From Candidatus Hodarchaeota archaeon (GTDB taxonomy: Archaea > Asgardarchaeota > Heimdallarchaeia > Hodarchaeales > YT1-039), in the NCBI GenBank assembly GCA_016840025.1, contig JAEOTF010000041.1, forward strand, positions 1 to 64,000: a stretch of DNA of 64,000 nucleotides, given 5' to 3'. Within the stretch, counting starts at the first letter, position 1. Every line of letters starts with the position of its first letter. A program made the position numbers and the translations under genes. Of this stretch, positions 54,665 through 63,998 are shown in pieces. Under the pieces are notes generated by a model. The model ran no database searches. It had not been told where the DNA came from and worked only from the letters and a program-made list of their open reading frames with translations.

Positions 54665-54768
54665 GGGCGAGTGGTCTAGATAGCGAAGCCGTAAGAATTC
54701 GCCTTGTGTGGTATGATATCTGGTTTGGGTCCAGAAGGTCGTCGGTTCAAATCCGGCCTCGCCCACCA
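54665..54768 (+). tRNA. tRNA-Pro(UGG) with a D-loop intron
   Basis: The acceptor GGGCGAG (54665-54671) pairs perfectly with CTCGCCC (54758-54764), followed by A and an encoded CCA. The T-arm is GTCGG-TTCAAAT-CCGGC. The anticodon stem TCTGG/CCAGA encloses the loop TTTGGGT, with anticodon TGG at 54726-54728 and G37, as usual for tRNA-Pro. Between TGGTCTAG and TGGTATGAT, which would together make a normal D-arm, there are about 29 extra bases (54680-54708). They contain a hairpin GCGAA/TTCGC (54683-54687 with 54698-54702). This is a non-canonical D-loop intron; without it the tRNA has 72 bases plus CCA. The exact splice points cannot be chosen by eye. Confidence 0.9.
54680..54708 (+). other. Predicted intron in tRNA-Pro D-loop
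   Basis: About 29 bases interrupt the D-loop. The GCGAA/TTCGC hairpin brings the two ends close, consistent with a bulge-helix-bulge-like substrate for the archaeal splicing endonuclease. Boundaries may shift by one or two bases because the flanks repeat TG. Confidence 0.7.
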
Positions 54769-54771
54769 TAC

Positions 54772-54778
54772 TTTTTTT
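54772..54778 (+). terminator. T-run terminator of tRNA-Pro
   Basis: Seven T begin three bases after the encoded CCA end, the usual place for termination of an archaeal tRNA transcript. Confidence 0.55.
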
Positions 54779-55281
54779 AGACTAATAGAATTAGTATGTC
54801 TCTTAATTGCTGATTATTAGTGTGGATGCTAGCAAAAAATGTCAGTGTCGGTACTGTTACTTTTCTTATAGCATGCTTTGTCATAGAGTTGTCTGAGGAG
54901 AACAAGAAATAATGCGAATGGGTCAGTCTTTAAGAATGGGTCTGTCAAAGAGTGCTCTTCCTACGCTCAATAAGGGTTCATGTATGTTTGATTTTCCCTA
55001 TCTTCGTCTTAAAGCCACCTTAATCCTATTCCTGAGCCATTATAACCTTTTTATGAGCAATATTATTAATAATTGATTAAAAAGAGAATTTAACAAGAAA
55101 TCTTATGCTTATTCCCAGAGTTAATCTCTTTTGGGAGTAGGGATTGACTTATTTGGGGTTAGGACATACCTTGCTTGAAGGGATTGACATGAGACAAACC
55201 CATTTTATTTGGCTATGGAGTATGGTGGTTTTGCTCATTCTCCCCATTTTACTACAACGGTTGGAGGCTAAATATTAGTGA
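54779..55281. other. 503-base gap between tRNA-Pro and the transposase remnant
   Basis: No recognised gene. Two tiny open frames overlap by TAATG: 28 codons at 54826-54912 (hydrophobic core TVTFLIACFVIEL) and 54 codons at 54912-55076. Neither has a family or a clear ribosome site, so I do not call them genes. The region may be insertion debris, as a broken transposase follows. Confidence 0.4.
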
Positions 55282-55596
55282 AATGATCAAATAGACGCTT
55301 TTATCGTTGCGTTCTGTCTTATAGATGTATATTCGCGTTATCTGGTCGCCCTTCGCTTGTTTCGACAGCAAACAGCGGCTAATGCTATACAGGTGGTCAA
55401 AACAGCAATCGCAGAGGTTGGAAAACCGCTGCAATTACAAACTGATAATGGAAGTCAATTTACCCCACGTCACCCCGGGCAAATCCACATGGGTATCAAC
55501 TGTGAACGCCCTACTGATCGGTTTACTCTAGTTCCCAAACGAAAAAACGGCAGTAGAAGATTTTTAGCGCGTCTAAGGCGAATTTTGCGCAGCTAA
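55282..55596 (+). pseudogene. Fragment of rve/DDE-type IS transposase
   Basis: The integrase-core signature LIDVYSRYLVALRLF (about 55317-55361) is followed in the same frame by KPLQLQTDNGSQFTPRH, where the Asp of TDNGSQF is the second catalytic residue. The frame is closed upstream by a stop at 55279, so the first catalytic Asp and the DNA-binding part are missing. Downstream, the spot expected to read NGxIERF reads NGSRRF, so the third acidic residue is also gone. It is a dead remnant of an IS transposase (rve family, as in IS3 or IS481); terminal repeats were not found. Confidence 0.8.
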
Positions 55597-55757
55597 TATG
55601 CAAGTCAACTCGGCAGTATTATGTCATTACTTTCATGGCAGATTAATTACATAGGTATATCAACTTTGGAATAGGGTGTTTTGATTCTTTTGAGTTCTCT
55701 CCCTGATAACCTGTTCTTTGACGTCCATTCACTCAACAGAGTTCTCTCTGGACCGCT

Positions 55758-56054
55758 TTAGCAGGCCCCGACAAATGCGAAAAACTTGGCCATTACCCGG
55801 CAAAGGGGAGAGGAGAGCCCGTCTTCTTCACTTTCACTCCTCCCCTCCAAACGGTTAAAAAGTGCCAATACCTTGAAGAAATCAGTGCGCGAACACGTTT
55901 TAATCTCTTCATTGAAGAGAAGGTTCGCGATGGTTGATGCTGAGTATCCAGTATATCGTCCGATTTCACTTGCCGACATCCCTTCTTTAATGTAGAGACG
56001 TTCAGCACGTTCCTTTGAAATCTCGTCTTTAGCGCTTCTTTTTTTGTCAGTCAT
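55758..56054 (-). CDS. Small helix-turn-helix protein beside IS debris
   Basis: A 98-aa protein with an HTH at residues about 18-47 (AERLYIKEGMSASEIGRYTG, then SASTIANLLF), similar in shape to the DNA-binding part of transposases or of small regulators. The C-terminal 45 residues are not recognisable. It lies just beyond the transposase fragment and on the other strand. It could be the DNA-binding half of a broken element or a stand-alone regulator, and the element's true ends cannot be placed. Confidence 0.5.
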   Translation of the reverse strand: MTDKKRSAKDEISKERAERLYIKEGMSASEIGRYTGYSASTIANLLFNEEIKTCSRTDFFKVLALFNRLEGRSESEEDGLSSPLCRVMAKFFAFVGAC

Positions 56055-56188
56055 ATTACCTTTTACGTTGGAAAGTATTTAAAACTATGAAGAACTTATA
56101 GTAAATCATTGTTCTTATAAGAAGATTCAGTAATTTTCTAAAAATTAATATCAATGAAAAAAAGAAGAAAAGAGAAGAGGGAGGAAGT

Positions 56189-59100
56189 TTACAGATATTT
56201 CTTCCGAACGAAGACATACCCTAATGTACCAAAACCAACTACTGCACCAGCACCGAATATCAACAAAATCAATGCGGGTAACAGAGAGTCGTCAGAAGCA
56301 GAGTCGATCTTCAGAGTATAGATTTCAGTTGTTTTTACATTACCGAGGGCATCAGTCGCTTGGATGAAATAACGAAGTGTTCCTGCTTTAGTGTAAATCG
56401 TTGCACTGTATTGGTCAGAAATAGATTCTTCGGGAAGCATTGCCTCGGTGTTCCACGTTTCTGCCTCAGAGTCTTGGTAGAAGAGAGTGACGGATTGTAC
56501 TCCGGACTCAGAATCTTGAACAGTAGCATTGATTGTAATCGGATCGGCATTTGTCGGCGAAAAGGGCATAACTTCTCCTAAAACGATTGTTGGAGCGATT
56601 TCATCAATATAAATAGCCCCTGTCGTGCTGAATTCTGCTGCAACGATTCCTTTTGTTTCAAGCCTCTCCGCTTCGGAATAGTAGATCTCATTTTGATACA
56701 TTGGTGAAACGGTGGCAGAGATTGCCGAAATTGAGCCTGATGTGAGAGCTGTGATAAGATACTTGATAGTTACCGCCGTAGTTTTGTCCAAACGGGGAAT
56801 GAAAAATGCCACATGATCACTTTTTAGCCGGGCATGAGCGATACGAGCTGAGTCTTGAAGCAATGAATCGGTTTCGACACTATAGCCTGCAAGGATAGGA
56901 TCGGTGACAATTAGGTAATTAAATGGAGTATCTAAGTTATTTGTGACTTTCAGAGTAACCTCGATCATTTCGCCTATCTCGATGTCTGTTTTCTTGGAAT
57001 AAGTTCGAGTCAGAGTTATATCCGATTCTTCTTTGCTAGGAATGGAAGGAACCCTGTGGGAAGAAGATGAAAGTGAAAAGGCTCGGCGTTGTGTGGAGTC
57101 GAGGTCTACAGGGCCATATATCCTGCTGACAATACCGGGTGCCTGATTTGTTAAATCAGTTCGAGCTGCAAAGCTGTAGGATATGAGAAAACCACCGATA
57201 ACGGACGCTTCGGTTGTGGATTCAAATGTAAATGTTGCAGTCGCAGAGTTTTCTATGAGATCTATTGTTACAACAGGATCGGAGACTAGTTCCAAAGTTC
57301 CATAAGAGTAGGGGCTAATTGCAACATTGATAGGAATAGCTGGAGCATTCGTATCCACTTCTAGATGAACTGTGACTTCATAACTGTGTTTCTCAGGAGA
57401 ACTTCCGTGAGCTGTTGAGAAGTTAATAGCTGGGTCATTACGGACATATTGTTCTAGCTCGAAGTGATAGAAAACATAGCCTGTCCCTGATTTAGAAATT
57501 GAAAGGGTATGAGAACCAACATCGGTAGGTAGGCTAATTCTCTTTGCTGCTTCATGAGTTGTTACATGGAAAGAATCCACAGTAGAGTCATCTAACAGTA
57601 TATCAATGGTAGCGTCAACATCATCACTGACAAAATCGGCTACGGCAGTTAATGCCATCACAGCTGCGGCTGTATCAGCAGTATTACCCCAGCCCCATCG
57701 TGCTTGACGGGACATGAGCCACTCAACAGCTTGCATGACTTTGAGGAGATGATTCACCCCAGAAGTCTTGAGAATTCCCTGAATAGCTACAGCAGTGACC
57801 TCAATTGATCCACCGAGTGCATACCAATATGAAGCGTCACCCCAATGTATACCTGTCGAATCTGTGTTATGGTTTTCAGTTAACCAAGTTAAAAGGGTGG
57901 TTTGAAAATTGGAACGTAATGATGTGCCACCGATGGAAGAAAGGACAAGTCCAGCGAAATATGCATTAGGATTACCTGCCCAGCTGCTTTCAAGGTAATT
58001 AAGGGCATTATCTACTTTTGTATGAGATGTTAGAGAAGAATCCGCTGTCAATAACGCCCTTAGAGTGAAAGCAGTCAGTTCAGTAGTAGCAATCCGCCAA
58101 GTGTAGTAACCTGGACTCCAACTACCATCGGAATCCTGCTTCTTGAATAGTAAGGAAATAGCTTTATTCATTAGTGAAGAATCGACTTCAAAGCCTGCAG
58201 ATGAAACCAACCCAAGTCCATAAAGAACATAAGCGGTCATGAAAACATTGGTTTCATCTTTCCACCACCAACCCCATCCACCGTTGGGCTGTACCATTGA
58301 ATAGACGCGAGCTATTCCAGTGATAATCATGGAGCTGAGACGTTCGTCATCTTCAGATGTCAATTGGTCGGTTTCTTTTAAATATTGGTAGACTGTTACA
58401 GTTGGGAGAAGTTGACTCATTGTTTGCTCAATACAACCATAAGGATAGCCAACTAATCGTTCCCATCCTTCTAGTGTTGCTCCTTCTAATCCAGGAATTA
58501 TTGTGAGCTTAGCAGAAACTGCAAGAGCATCGGGATAGATTTCAAAGGGAATTTGAGTCATGTCAATTAGACCGGATTTTTCGGTTAGGAACTGAACTGC
58601 ATTGGGTTTGATTTCGGTATATGCAACGAATCCATCGGATCTTCCATCGTCCGAATAAGCGATAAAGGTGATTTCAGCCATGCCTGGACTGAGAGCATAA
58701 ACCGTCCAAGTAACCATTGTCAATCCATTACTAATACTCATAATTCTTTGTTCTGGGTTATTCAATATCTGTACGTTAGTCATAGAGATGCTAAGGTTAG
58801 TTTCAGTGTTAGTGCCATAATTGAACAATATAGCTGAGATCTTAAAGGTGTCATCTTGGGTTACAAATAACGGATTCTTAGACTGCAGGAAGAAATCGAG
58901 AAATGTCTTTACGGTGTATTTTACGAGAACACCTTTTCCACCACAGGTGACAACTGCTCTAAGAGTCCATTCACCTATATTATCCGGAAGAATGACCTCT
59001 ATAGAGGTAGATCCTGTGATTCCCACAGCGGGAAGCCATAAAGCGGTCTCTGGTAAATTCCTACGTACTTTTACATCTCTTTCTGCCGCTTGTTCACGCT

Positions 59101-62044
59101 CATTACCAGCAATAGCGGTGGGAGGCACGTCAACATCTGCTTGGGCATATTCATACATCGCCCCTTCGGCCCACATTATAGGATACCCGTAATAATAATC
59201 GTCATAATAGAGATAGGGACCATACCAACTATTCAAGGAGAACCAAGTGATCCTACCAACCACAAAGGACCATACATCATCTTCTGTAAAGACCTCATTT
59301 TCTGGTTCATCGTCCTCCTTGACACCATAAACACTGGAATCAATGAGTGCTAGACTAGCTGAACCAGACAGAGGATTTCCTAAGTGGTCGGTTAACTCAA
59401 TGTCAAAAGTTGCTGTTTCTCCAGGCTCATAAACGTCTTTATTTGAGGAAATAAGTACTTCAATCCCGAATGTGATCTCTATTGTACATTGATCCATGTA
59501 TAAATGACCTGAAGAGTCAATAGCAAAAGCATAAATCGTAATCTGGGGAGATAATTCGATCCCAATTGGCAATGTTATGGTGTTTGTCCCAGACAAAGTT
59601 TGAACAGTAATAATCCCTCGCTTAGCAATTTCATAGTAAATAGGTCCAGATGCAGTGGCTCCGCTGAGTTCAAAGGTAATTGAGGCAGTTTCTCCTACCT
59701 TATAGGAGTCTTCTGCATGGATTTCTAATTTTCCAGAGCTTCCAACAGTGAAGTGAATATATTCATAGCCTATATCCCAATCGGGGTCGCCATCAGCGTT
59801 ACAGAGTACTGCAGTCGCCCAATAATACCCTGTTGAGGCATATGCTGTAAGTGGAATAGAAATCATTTCCGTTCCGTCTACAGTGATAATTGCTTTCCCT
59901 AAATAATCGTACTCACTATCATAAACCGTAAGTCGAACCTTTCCAATCTCTGGATCCGTTGTCAAAGCATTTCTAAGGGATATGGAAACCTCTATGCCGT
60001 TATTCGGATTTATTACGTCGGGAATCTCCAAATCTAGATCAATAGCATTGTATTTTACCCATGGATGCCAATATGACTCACCTGTTCGTCCGTCTGAAGT
60101 TGTGGCTTTTAGTTTGATTCTGAATTCCTTATACCATGCTGCTACAGTAGGGTCAATAGGGATTGAATATGATCCTGAACCGCCTTCTACATCGAATTCC
60201 ACGGTTGTAATTAATTTATCAAGAGACCAATAGTCATCGCCAGTGGAATAAACCTCTGCTTTGACCTTAGCATCTACAGGATCTACACGCCACCACCAAT
60301 AAGAGTTAGAATCAAAAGCATAGACATTTACAGTCAGGTCAATTGGATCCCCAATAGCAGGACGATAATCTTGAACATATCCCCAGATATATAGATCGGG
60401 GCGGAGGCTAATAACCTTTGAAGATGTTACGGATCGGTCTGCGGGATCGGTAACTGTAATATTAATCTCACAAGCATATCCATAAGAATCATCGGGAATT
60501 TTAAGAGCAGGTAAAGAAGCCTTCCCATCTGCGTCAAGAGTTCCTGTTTTACTAGTCTTCAGGGTTTTGTCGATGTAAATTTTGGCTTCAAATGTCCCAT
60601 CAGTAACAGGTTTGCCAAAGTAATAAGTAGCAACGAAATCACCTTTCAGAGTTTTCCCAGGAGCGACATAATCGGGAGCATTAATCTCAATCTCAAAAGC
60701 TGGACGTTGATACTTATCAACAGGGATAACTCGAACCTCTGTCACACCATTGACAGTAAAAGAGAGACCATAATCTCCAAGCTCAGCGTCCTCATCTAAA
60801 GGAATAAAGAATGAGAGAACACCTAATTGATCGGTGTTCTTTACATCATGAAAAATTTTGAAGCCCTGTGGGTCAGTGAGCTCAAGCTCCACGGGCACAT
60901 TAGCAGCAACTTCTCTGCTCGCATTGAGAAAACTACTTTCCCATAGTAGCAAACGGACTAAAACATCTTGACCAGGTTGATAAATTGGCTTATCTGTCGT
61001 GATTACGAAATCATACAAACCATCCCAGTCGTAAGGATCGTACCAATAATAGTAGTCCTCGGTGTTTGAACCAGAGGTCTTAATTGTGAGCCATTGATAG
61101 GTAGTAAGGACAGAATCCTCATAAGTAATCTCTAGAATCACATATCCCCAAGAGTATGGGGACCAGTAATCGCCTTGCTCCACTTCGGGAACATTAAATT
61201 GAGCGATGGCTAATCCATCAGCATTACTTTCACCGTAATAAAGATTAGTAGTAGTTTGTTCTTCATCCCAGCCCGTGCTAAGGGTCATATTAGCTGTGGC
61301 ACCACTAATAGGAGTGAAATCAGTTGTATTGAAGATAGCAGCATAACTCAGGACAGAATCGCCTTCACTCCAAGTATAGGGCACTCGCCATAGAGCAGCA
61401 ACCTTGGCTACTTGAATCGTTTTGATCGAAGCACCGTACCAATAGTAGTAATCCTTCACGTTGGGAAGCGAGGCATAAATTGTGAAAAAGCCTTCACTAT
61501 CGGGCTGAAAACTAAATAGAGCTTCACCGTCTATATTAGTAGTAATTATGGTTTCATATACTACATCTGGTTCTTTGTACGGAAGACGATCATAGAAGGG
61601 GCAATAGTACCACCACATCTCGCCAGCAAATATGGTTACATTAACATTGATCCCTGCCTGAGGTACGAAATTATCAGTTACTTGAACAATACCATGAACT
61701 TGTTGATCTGGAGAATAAGTCGCACGGTCAGTATCAACATTTACTACAAGATTATCAGAAGAGGAGGACCTTGTCTCCCCTCGTTGAGTTGAAGAAGTAG
61801 AAAATCGATCATATAGGCTGGATGCTTCCTCACCATAGAAAAAATCTATAGGAGGAGCATCGGCAGCCTCTACCTCCGCATCTAGAGGAAGAGTTAGGGC
61901 TTTGTCAAGCGAAAAGTCTGATATAGCTTGTTGTGCAGAAATGACCCCCTGAACAGATTGAGGGGTGATTAATAACGATCCACCAGTCATTAATAACAGG
62001 ATAACGCAACTGAAGACTTGTATAAAACGATTCATCTTTCTCAA
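56189..62044 (-). CDS. Thioester-containing alpha-2-macroglobulin family protein, membrane-anchored
   Basis: A 1951-aa surface protein of the A2M/complement C3 superfamily, which traps proteases by covalent attachment through an internal thioester. A signal peptide (FIQVFSCVILLLMTGGSLLI) is followed by an acidic pro-region, then MG-type beta domains (including DFVITTDKPIYQPGQDVLVR, the typical MG2 entry). A bait-like segment follows, then the ANA-like core DNIGEWTLRAVVTCGGKGVLV. The thioester motif is YPYGCIEQT, with Cys1204 and Gln1207. The alpha-toroid TED domain follows (PNGGWGWWWKD, KKQDSDGSWSPGYY). Beyond a receptor-binding-like domain come a COG1470-like segment and one TM helix near the C-terminus, ending RKKYL. 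Bacterial A2Ms pair with PBP1C; none is here. It is adjacent to an M14 peptidase. Confidence 0.93.
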   Translation of the reverse strand: MRKMNRFIQVFSCVILLLMTGGSLLITPQSVQGVISAQQAISDFSLDKALTLPLDAEVEAADAPPIDFFYGEEASSLYDRFSTSSTQRGETRSSSSDNLVVNVDTDRATYSPDQQVHGIVQVTDNFVPQAGINVNVTIFAGEMWWYYCPFYDRLPYKEPDVVYETIITTNIDGEALFSFQPDSEGFFTIYASLPNVKDYYYWYGASIKTIQVAKVAALWRVPYTWSEGDSVLSYAAIFNTTDFTPISGATANMTLSTGWDEEQTTTNLYYGESNADGLAIAQFNVPEVEQGDYWSPYSWGYVILEITYEDSVLTTYQWLTIKTSGSNTEDYYYWYDPYDWDGLYDFVITTDKPIYQPGQDVLVRLLLWESSFLNASREVAANVPVELELTDPQGFKIFHDVKNTDQLGVLSFFIPLDEDAELGDYGLSFTVNGVTEVRVIPVDKYQRPAFEIEINAPDYVAPGKTLKGDFVATYYFGKPVTDGTFEAKIYIDKTLKTSKTGTLDADGKASLPALKIPDDSYGYACEINITVTDPADRSVTSSKVISLRPDLYIWGYVQDYRPAIGDPIDLTVNVYAFDSNSYWWWRVDPVDAKVKAEVYSTGDDYWSLDKLITTVEFDVEGGSGSYSIPIDPTVAAWYKEFRIKLKATTSDGRTGESYWHPWVKYNAIDLDLEIPDVINPNNGIEVSISLRNALTTDPEIGKVRLTVYDSEYDYLGKAIITVDGTEMISIPLTAYASTGYYWATAVLCNADGDPDWDIGYEYIHFTVGSSGKLEIHAEDSYKVGETASITFELSGATASGPIYYEIAKRGIITVQTLSGTNTITLPIGIELSPQITIYAFAIDSSGHLYMDQCTIEITFGIEVLISSNKDVYEPGETATFDIELTDHLGNPLSGSASLALIDSSVYGVKEDDEPENEVFTEDDVWSFVVGRITWFSLNSWYGPYLYYDDYYYGYPIMWAEGAMYEYAQADVDVPPTAIAGNEREQAAERDVKVRRNLPETALWLPAVGITGSTSIEVILPDNIGEWTLRAVVTCGGKGVLVKYTVKTFLDFFLQSKNPLFVTQDDTFKISAILFNYGTNTETNLSISMTNVQILNNPEQRIMSISNGLTMVTWTVYALSPGMAEITFIAYSDDGRSDGFVAYTEIKPNAVQFLTEKSGLIDMTQIPFEIYPDALAVSAKLTIIPGLEGATLEGWERLVGYPYGCIEQTMSQLLPTVTVYQYLKETDQLTSEDDERLSSMIITGIARVYSMVQPNGGWGWWWKDETNVFMTAYVLYGLGLVSSAGFEVDSSLMNKAISLLFKKQDSDGSWSPGYYTWRIATTELTAFTLRALLTADSSLTSHTKVDNALNYLESSWAGNPNAYFAGLVLSSIGGTSLRSNFQTTLLTWLTENHNTDSTGIHWGDASYWYALGGSIEVTAVAIQGILKTSGVNHLLKVMQAVEWLMSRQARWGWGNTADTAAAVMALTAVADFVSDDVDATIDILLDDSTVDSFHVTTHEAAKRISLPTDVGSHTLSISKSGTGYVFYHFELEQYVRNDPAINFSTAHGSSPEKHSYEVTVHLEVDTNAPAIPINVAISPYSYGTLELVSDPVVTIDLIENSATATFTFESTTEASVIGGFLISYSFAARTDLTNQAPGIVSRIYGPVDLDSTQRRAFSLSSSSHRVPSIPSKEESDITLTRTYSKKTDIEIGEMIEVTLKVTNNLDTPFNYLIVTDPILAGYSVETDSLLQDSARIAHARLKSDHVAFFIPRLDKTTAVTIKYLITALTSGSISAISATVSPMYQNEIYYSEAERLETKGIVAAEFSTTGAIYIDEIAPTIVLGEVMPFSPTNADPITINATVQDSESGVQSVTLFYQDSEAETWNTEAMLPEESISDQYSATIYTKAGTLRYFIQATDALGNVKTTEIYTLKIDSASDDSLLPALILLIFGAGAVVGFGTLGYVFVRKKYL

Positions 62045-62297
62045 ATGAGACCACCTAGCATAAACATTCTACTAATAACTGATCTATAATCATATGTCAA
62101 ACTCATTATGTTCGAAAAGACAATTTGATGACTTAAATCAGTATTTATCAATAATGGAATAAAAGAGAATAGGGAAGAAAGTGTGAATCCTTTTTTCTAA
62201 AGACACTTAAAGATACTTTTTTTATCGAAAAAATTGAAATAAACGAATAAATGGGATATCCTTTGGAAACAACTCTTTTGATAGGTGATATAAGGAT

Positions 62298-63998
62298 TTA
62301 ATGTCTTTTCTTTTCAAGAATGACGAGAGCTATTAATACAACTCCCCAACTCATGCTTATTGAACCGTTTGATTTTGAAGCTGGAGGAGATGAACCTAAT
62401 TCATATTTCGCTACCGCTTCACCAACACGAGATCCATGAGCTCGTAAATTGACATATCCCGAATATTCGGGTTGGTCAATTGAGAAGATTAATACAGATT
62501 TACTTACAGCATTAGGACCGAGCTCTCCAAGATTAATCTGCATAGTAGAATTGAGTAAGGTTAATCCCGTAAGATCGGAAACCGTGTACTCCAAGATAAT
62601 GCTACCATTAGTCCGTACATAAAGTGAAGGATTACTAACTTCTATCTCAAGATGTAGGTGGTCACCAGTTTCTTGTTCCTCAGTCTGAATTGTAAGAAAA
62701 GAGGCTTCTTCAGCCATGAACAGGAGGGCGGGATAGATCTGACGACAATTTTCTATCACTTTGTCTGCGGGTGGATTGAAGGCGTCCCAAACCCCACGAT
62801 CTCTATAAATTTGAGTGGCTGGGTCATATTCACCTGCATCCCATGCCGAATCGTTCCCGTAGGTCTCAAATGTGAATTGGAGAAGTGTATTATTTTGACG
62901 AGTATACATCCAATCTCCCCATTCACCCGAACAGGGATATAGGTACTCAAATGGAATGTCTGTTAGGCTTTCAAGCGCCTTACCCGCCTTATTGTACATT
63001 TCGCCGTCTATCCCTGAAGGAGGAACACTTGACCACGCCCAAGGACCGATAATCATTTCAATTCCAGAATGGAGAGAAACTGCGCTAATAAAATTCCTTT
63101 GGAGAGCAAAATCACGGAAACGTGCCGTACAGTTTTCGGAAAATGGCTTTGATCCATGATAAATCTCATGAGAAGCATTATTAGAAGCACCCGATTGATT
63201 ACCAAATTGATAATCATAATTCCGATTGGGGTCTACACCTCCAGGCATGTCTTCCCCGATCTTACCATCTCCATCTATGTCCTGACCCTCATGGCCAATC
63301 ATTGCCCAAGTGCCCATTACTGGATCTGGGGGGCCACTAACCAATTTGTAGAGTTCATCGATATAGCCATCTGCATTCATGTCTTGGGCTTCATATTCAT
63401 CATCAGTTCCATCCCCATCCTCATCGATTGGTCGTGCTGTTTTTCTCTGCCATGGAAATTGACTCATTAATTCTGCACCATCAATATTGAGAGAAGGGAT
63501 TACATAGATAGACTTAGTCTGTAGTAAATTTTGAATTATAGAAGAAGAATCTAACGAGTCATTTGCTATCTTATCTATGAAATACAAAGCATTCTCGGCT
63601 GAAATTTGTTCACGAGCATGATGTTGAGCCACAATCAGGACTTCAGTTTTAGGATGTGTTATGGCTTCATCGGTAATCCGGACACAGTAAATATCACGAC
63701 CAAAATAAGTTTTTCCAATTGAAAACAGGTCAATAATGGTGGGAAAGGCATTCTCGAGAGTTTGGAGCTTGGCAACAAGTTCGGTATAGTTATGATAGGC
63801 ACCAAATGAGGGGCCAAAGACCAAACTATCGTCACCAGCCTGATTACCTGGCGCATTTTCGTATTCTTCCCAGATAAAGTTATATTCAATCGATCTTTGG
63901 TTCTTTAGGGAATATGTAGATAAGGACGCAGAATTTGTCTTATCGATTAATTTAGAGGAACTAAAAACTGCTATTGAGCTGAAAATCATTAAAATAAA
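62298..63998 (-). CDS. Secreted M14 zinc carboxypeptidase, 5' end beyond the window
   Basis: A membrane-anchored M14 metallopeptidase that removes C-terminal residues outside the cell. The zinc motif HxxE is H124-A-R-E127 in IVAQHHAREQIS, the third zinc ligand is His in AVSLHSGIEM, and the catalytic Glu is in LLQFTFETYG. Calcium-like loops (DEDGDGTDDE, NADGYIDEL, DIDGDGKIGED) resemble thrombospondin-3/dockerin repeats inserted in the peptidase domain. A beta-sandwich follows, then a short hydrophobic C-terminus ending KKRH. Using ATG 63989 gives 563 aa, but the frame stays open to the window edge (FIL before the Met), so the signal peptide likely begins upstream. It has the same orientation as the A2M gene, with a 253-base gap. 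Confidence 0.9.
   Translation of the reverse strand, partial: FILMIFSSIAVFSSSKLIDKTNSASLSTYSLKNQRSIEYNFIWEEYENAPGNQAGDDSLVFGPSFGAYHNYTELVAKLQTLENAFPTIIDLFSIGKTYFGRDIYCVRITDEAITHPKTEVLIVAQHHAREQISAENALYFIDKIANDSLDSSSIIQNLLQTKSIYVIPSLNIDGAELMSQFPWQRKTARPIDEDGDGTDDEYEAQDMNADGYIDELYKLVSGPPDPVMGTWAMIGHEGQDIDGDGKIGEDMPGGVDPNRNYDYQFGNQSGASNNASHEIYHGSKPFSENCTARFRDFALQRNFISAVSLHSGIEMIIGPWAWSSVPPSGIDGEMYNKAGKALESLTDIPFEYLYPCSGEWGDWMYTRQNNTLLQFTFETYGNDSAWDAGEYDPATQIYRDRGVWDAFNPPADKVIENCRQIYPALLFMAEEASFLTIQTEEQETGDHLHLEIEVSNPSLYVRTNGSIILEYTVSDLTGLTLLNSTMQINLGELGPNAVSKSVLIFSIDQPEYSGYVNLRAHGSRVGEAVAKYELGSSPPASKSNGSISMSWGVVLIALVILEKKRH

Noticed and set aside
54661..54671. Reading the tRNA 5' end as GCGGGCG
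   Set aside because: Only GGGCGAG starting at 54665 gives seven perfect acceptor pairs with the 3' strand before ACCA.
54826..55076. Two tiny frames joined by TAATG
   Set aside because: They are too short, lack a ribosome site and homology, and lie in probable insertion debris. The hydrophobic first peptide is noted in the gap entry.
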